From assembly GCF_014905175.1 (NCBI RefSeq), contig NC_057789.1, forward strand, positions 11,236,040 through 11,300,039: a DNA stretch of 64,000 nucleotides, in the 5' to 3' direction. The DNA is from Aphidius gifuensis. Lineage: Eukaryota; Arthropoda; Insecta; Hymenoptera; Braconidae. The notes beneath the pieces are model-generated. The model saw nothing but the letters and a program-made list of their open reading frames with translations, was not told the DNA's origin and did no database searches. Each line of letters begins with the position of its first letter. The first letter of the stretch is position 1. A program made the translations under genes and the position numbers. Positions 60,386 to 64,000 of the stretch are shown here, one piece after another.

Positions 60386-61325
60386 ATTTTTGTTTCAACT
60401 TAAAAAAATTATAAAAAGATTTGCAAGAAATGACATCCCGTGAACAATTTGAGTTATAAGATGACCTTTAATTTTATTGAAAAATAAGAAAAAATAAGAT
60501 GTTATTGGATATTTTGATCAATTAATCCATATAAATAATTAAACTGCACCTGAATAGTCCAAGGAGGTATTCAAACATAGATGTACAGTCCAGAGTGAAT
60601 AAGAATATTTCGTTCTGTCTTTTTTTTTTGTGCAGGGCTGATGTCAGCGCTGCAGTTGGTAGCTTTCGAACTGATTTACTCCAAAATTTTAGGCTTCAGC
60701 GACAGCCTATGTTTCAAAACAGTAAAAAGGCAAAGCTTACACTTCTTATTCAACTCCATGGTTTATACACATCATGCAATTTAATTTGAAAATTCAATAT
60801 TTGTAGTCTTTTATAACTTATAATTTGTAAAACATGAAATGAGTGTAAAAAAATGACCCATTTCATAAATTTACGTGTAATGACCCATAGATTTTTTATT
60901 TGAAATTTTTTTTCATCAAATATATAAAGTATAATGTCATAACACTCATATTATATTGAAAACGTTGAAAACTAGAGAAATCGAACAAAAAAAAAAAAAA
61001 CATGAGCGTAATAAAAAAATTATGGAGTGACCCATATAAATTTTTTTTTTTCGTCTTAAAGCAGACTTCATTCTCGATGATTTAATATAATGAAAGATTT
61101 TTTCCATGCATAATTGACGCTTTCAGATCGATTCTTACGTCTAAGTAAGAAAACCCCATGTATTTTAAACGGGAAACTTCACCCTCTTACAGGGGGTGTC
61201 TAGGATGAATATAAAAATTTCTTATATAGCCCAAAAATTTTTTTAATTTTTTTTCAACGATATTAGGGGGCGGCACGATGAAAATTTTGCCATCACCCAA
61301 ATAAGAACCACCCTAGTGTATATAT
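60386..61325. other. AT-rich region with one weak exon candidate
   Basis: A TTTTTGTGCAG acceptor precedes a 51-codon frame (60636-60789: ADVSAAVGSFRTDLLQNFRL) that I do not recognise. At 61306-61318 the word CCACCCTAGTG resembles the right terminus of the TAGGGTG element and may end an older copy. Confidence 0.3.
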
Positions 61326-61917
61326 TAGGGTGTTTTTTTTTTCGATATTTTTTTTTCTCTTCACCCATCTTTATACAAGTTCATACAACTCTAAATCATG
61401 CCCAGAAAAAATTTGAACTCAATTGAAAAATATTTAGAGGTGGTTCAGGAGTCATTTGTTTTTTCCATTTGATTAACATGGGGTTAATACACTTCATTCA
61501 CTATTTTGATCATGGAGGCTTTAATTTTCGACCGTTCAAGTTCACGTTGGTCTCATTTGATAGAGTATTAAATTCTATAGCATATCATATTCATAGTTTT
61601 GATCATTTACAATTAAAAAAATGAGTGAAATAATGCTTCAAAAAGGTAGTATTTACAATTTTTCTGAAAAACAAAATTGTAAATGATCAAAACTATGAAT
61701 ATTATATGCTATAAAATTCAATACTCTATAAAATAAGACCAACGCGAACTTGAACGGTCAAAAATTAAAGCCTCCGATCAAAATGATGAATAGTAAACCA
61801 TGTTATCAAATGGCACCCCTAACCCTGCGTATTTTCAATGGACAGGCATGTTAAGAGCTATAAACATGAAGATGGGTAAAGAGAAAAAAAAATAGCGAAA
61901 AAAAAAAAAACACCCTA
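61326..61917. mobile_element. Third copy of the TAGGGTG fold-back MITE, both ends present
   Basis: Starts TAGGGTGTTTTT and ends AACACCCTA, with both arms well conserved (GATCATGGAGGCTTTAATTT at left, ATTAAAGCCTCCGATCAAAA at right). The flanks are TATATAT/ATATATG, so the duplication is not resolvable. At 592 bp it is longer than the 431-bp copy at 8649, which has lost part of its right arm. Confidence 0.9.
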
Positions 61918-62300
61918 ATATATGTAGATGCATGAAAGAATTTTTCTTTTACAAGATTAATAGACCTATTACTATTGTTTATTTGAAATAATATTTCTTA
62001 AATTGAAAATATGAAATATAGAATTATACAATAATAATTTATTTATAATATTGATTGATATTATGTTTTAAATGAAGAAAAATAGACATTGGTGTGTGAG
62101 ATTAAAGACGAAAATTATTATTGTAATTGTACAATAATTTTACAATATAGATTATTTATACTTTAAATTTTCAATACACCGGCTAGGGCCATGGTTATCT
62201 TAATTTTTCAGATATAATAAAATTATGGTTTTTAAATAATTTTATGGTTTATTGATAATAAAATTATTCAAAAATAAATTTTTAAGTTTATTTTTTTTTT
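61918..62300. other. AT-rich spacer
   Basis: Nothing recognised. Confidence 0.4.
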
Positions 62301-62309
62301 TTCTCAAAA

Positions 62310-63680
62310 AATATTGGAGATAGCAGAAAGAACCTACGATGCGGGCGATAGAGTTTTTTGAGACGCAAAATAAGAGCCGATTACGAAGTTTTTAATCCAA
62401 TTCTACGTTGAGTTATTTATTGCCTAATTTTTCAAAATTGTTAAAAAATTGATTGAAAATGCTATAACTTTCAGGATACTGAAGATAGAAACATTGTATT
62501 AGGCTCAATTGAAAGTTATTACTGCTGGCGAATGGCTAAGGAATCGGTGTGTTTTACCTGTTAATTTCTGAGCAATTAATGTAGCCAAAGAAATTAACAG
62601 GTCAGTCACATATTTTTTTCAGCCATTGGTCGTAAATATATCTTTTATTATACATCTTTTTTTTCAAATTTCAAGGTTCTTATTTTCTGCTACAAAAACT
62701 ATTGTTCAGAGTAGAAAAAGTCCATGTTGCGGGCGATAGAGTTTGCAAAAACGCATTTTTTAAGCCTAAAACAAAGTCTCTAGCGTCTTCAAAAGATCTA
62801 GTGGTTAAAAAATTTTTGTCCTATGATGCATACTTTTTAAGAAAAAAGAAAAAAATGTCTTTTTTTTTTTTTTAAATTTCAAGGTTTTTTTTTTTTGGTT
62901 CAAAAACTATTGTTCGGAGCAGAAAAAGTCCATAAAGCGAGCGATAGAGTTTTCAAAAACGCGTTTTTAAGCCTAACAGGAAGTCTCTATTTAGATTTTT
63001 TAACGAGTTATTGTTAGCGCTGTTTTTCGTTGTTTTTTTTTGGACCGCTATATTTGGAATTATCATTATGATAGAGACTTTGTATTAGGGTCAAAAGTAG
63101 CTCCTCCAAAAGATCTAGTGCTATTCAAAAAATTTTTGCTCCATGATTTTTTTGAGGAAAAAAAAAAAAATGTCTTTTTTTTTTTTTAATTTTGAGGTTT
63201 TTTTTTTTTTGGTTCAAAAACTATTGTTCGGAGCAGAAAACGTCCATGATGCGGGCGATAGAGTTTTCAAAAACGCATTTTTTGAGCCTAACAGGAAGTC
63301 TCTATTTTGATTTTTTAACGAGTTGGCGCCGTTTGTTGTTTTTTTTCGGACCACCATATTCGGAGTTATTATCATTATAGAGACTTTGTATTAGGCTCAA
63401 AAGTAGCTCCTTCGAAAGATCTAGTGCTTTTCAAAAAATTTCTACTCTATGATGCATACTTTTTGAGAAAAAAAAAAAAATATCTTTTTTTTTTTTTTTA
63501 ATTTCAAGGTTTTTTTTTTTTTGGTTCGAAAACTATCGCTCATGGCAGAAAAAGTCCATGATGCGGGCTCTAGAGTTTTTGTAGACGCATTTTTTGAGCC
63601 TAAAACGAAGTCTCTATCTTGATTTTTTTATAAGTTATTGCTGGCGCCATTTTTTGCACCATTGAAAAAATTTTTGTATA
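62310..63680. repeat. Tandem repeat, ~313-bp unit
   Basis: Each unit has AAAAACTATTGTTCGGAGCA, GAAAAAGTCCATGATGCGGG, CGATAGAGTTTTCAAAAACG, AGTCTCTAT and a long T/A run. Unit marks lie near 62672, 62880, 63192 and 63506; the first interval is shortened to ~208 bp and the others are ~313 bp. A weaker unit is visible near 62310. T-runs of 12-16 bases occur at the same place in each unit. Confidence 0.9.
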
Positions 63681-64000
63681 AACGTCTGTCTTTTTTTTAT
63701 TTGAATGCTTATCCATTTTGAAGAAAAGTTTATGATGGTTTTCGAAGAGTTTTTCGAGGCGCTTCTTTTGAGCTACGAACGAACTTTCTAAGTGTGTGTA
63801 TCAATATGCACACAAACATATTTTGTTACTTCTACTCCTTCACTCTTGACTTTTTTTTTTTTTTTTGTCATTGATTAATTATTACTTTCTAGGTAAAATA
63901 TTCAAAGTTTTCAGTGCTTTCTTAATCTTTATTCATCGAGTATTATCTATATATTGTTTTTATATTTATCATGTGACAGCAGAATAACAACACTGAACAA

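Overview
The window is strongly AT-rich eukaryotic, animal-type nuclear DNA with introns, GT-AG splice signals, LINE, gypsy, Helitron, mariner and hAT remnants, fold-back elements, minisatellites and a 1.1-kb trinucleotide array. The mix of degenerate KDM4-like JmjC, pseudokinase, Helitron and zinc-finger/transposase-like genes fits an insect, most likely a hymenopteran parasitoid (inference, no marker gene). I find no clearly intact host housekeeping gene, tRNA, rRNA or CRISPR. It reads as a transposon graveyard with several decayed multi-exon genes.

Layout. 1-9.3 kb: AT-rich DNA, a ~190-bp tandem repeat, a dead JmjN/JmjC histone-demethylase-like gene (3.0-4.4 kb, minus), a cluster of inverted repeats (4.9-6.2 kb) and a fold-back element with 9-bp target duplication (8.65-9.08 kb). 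9.3-20.5 kb: an integrase-like pseudogene with a 15-nt first exon, a protein-kinase pseudogene, a gypsy pol fragment, a solo LTR (GTAT target duplication) inside a palindromic element, a zinc-finger/transposase-like pseudogene, a palindromic satellite and a ~178-bp satellite. 20.5-36.2 kb: mostly non-coding, with weak coding relics, the (AAT)n array (26.45-27.54 kb), an AT-hook ORF, a ~1.5-kb TIR element, a mariner tail, and a ~960-bp palindrome. 36.6-43.4 kb: two paralogous three-exon genes predicted to encode proteins with two OB folds (RPA-like) and different repetitive tails; between them lie a hAT MITE (8-bp target duplication) and a truncated Helitron. 45.4-47.3 kb: a decayed protein with two Ulp1/SENP-type (C48) protease domains. 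47.5-52.6 kb: a jockey/CR1-group LINE flanked by perfect 56-bp direct repeats. 52.7-64 kb: fold-back elements, minisatellites, an LTR with a tRNA-Lys-type primer binding site, second copies of repeats seen earlier, and a ~313-bp tandem repeat at the right end.

The most unusual items are the RPA-like gene pair, the double-Ulp1 gene, and the nested structures (solo LTR in a palindrome, Helitron joined to a TIR-element end). Nearly every recognisable coding region carries stops or frameshifts, so these are better read as records of families active elsewhere in this genome than as a working pathway here.
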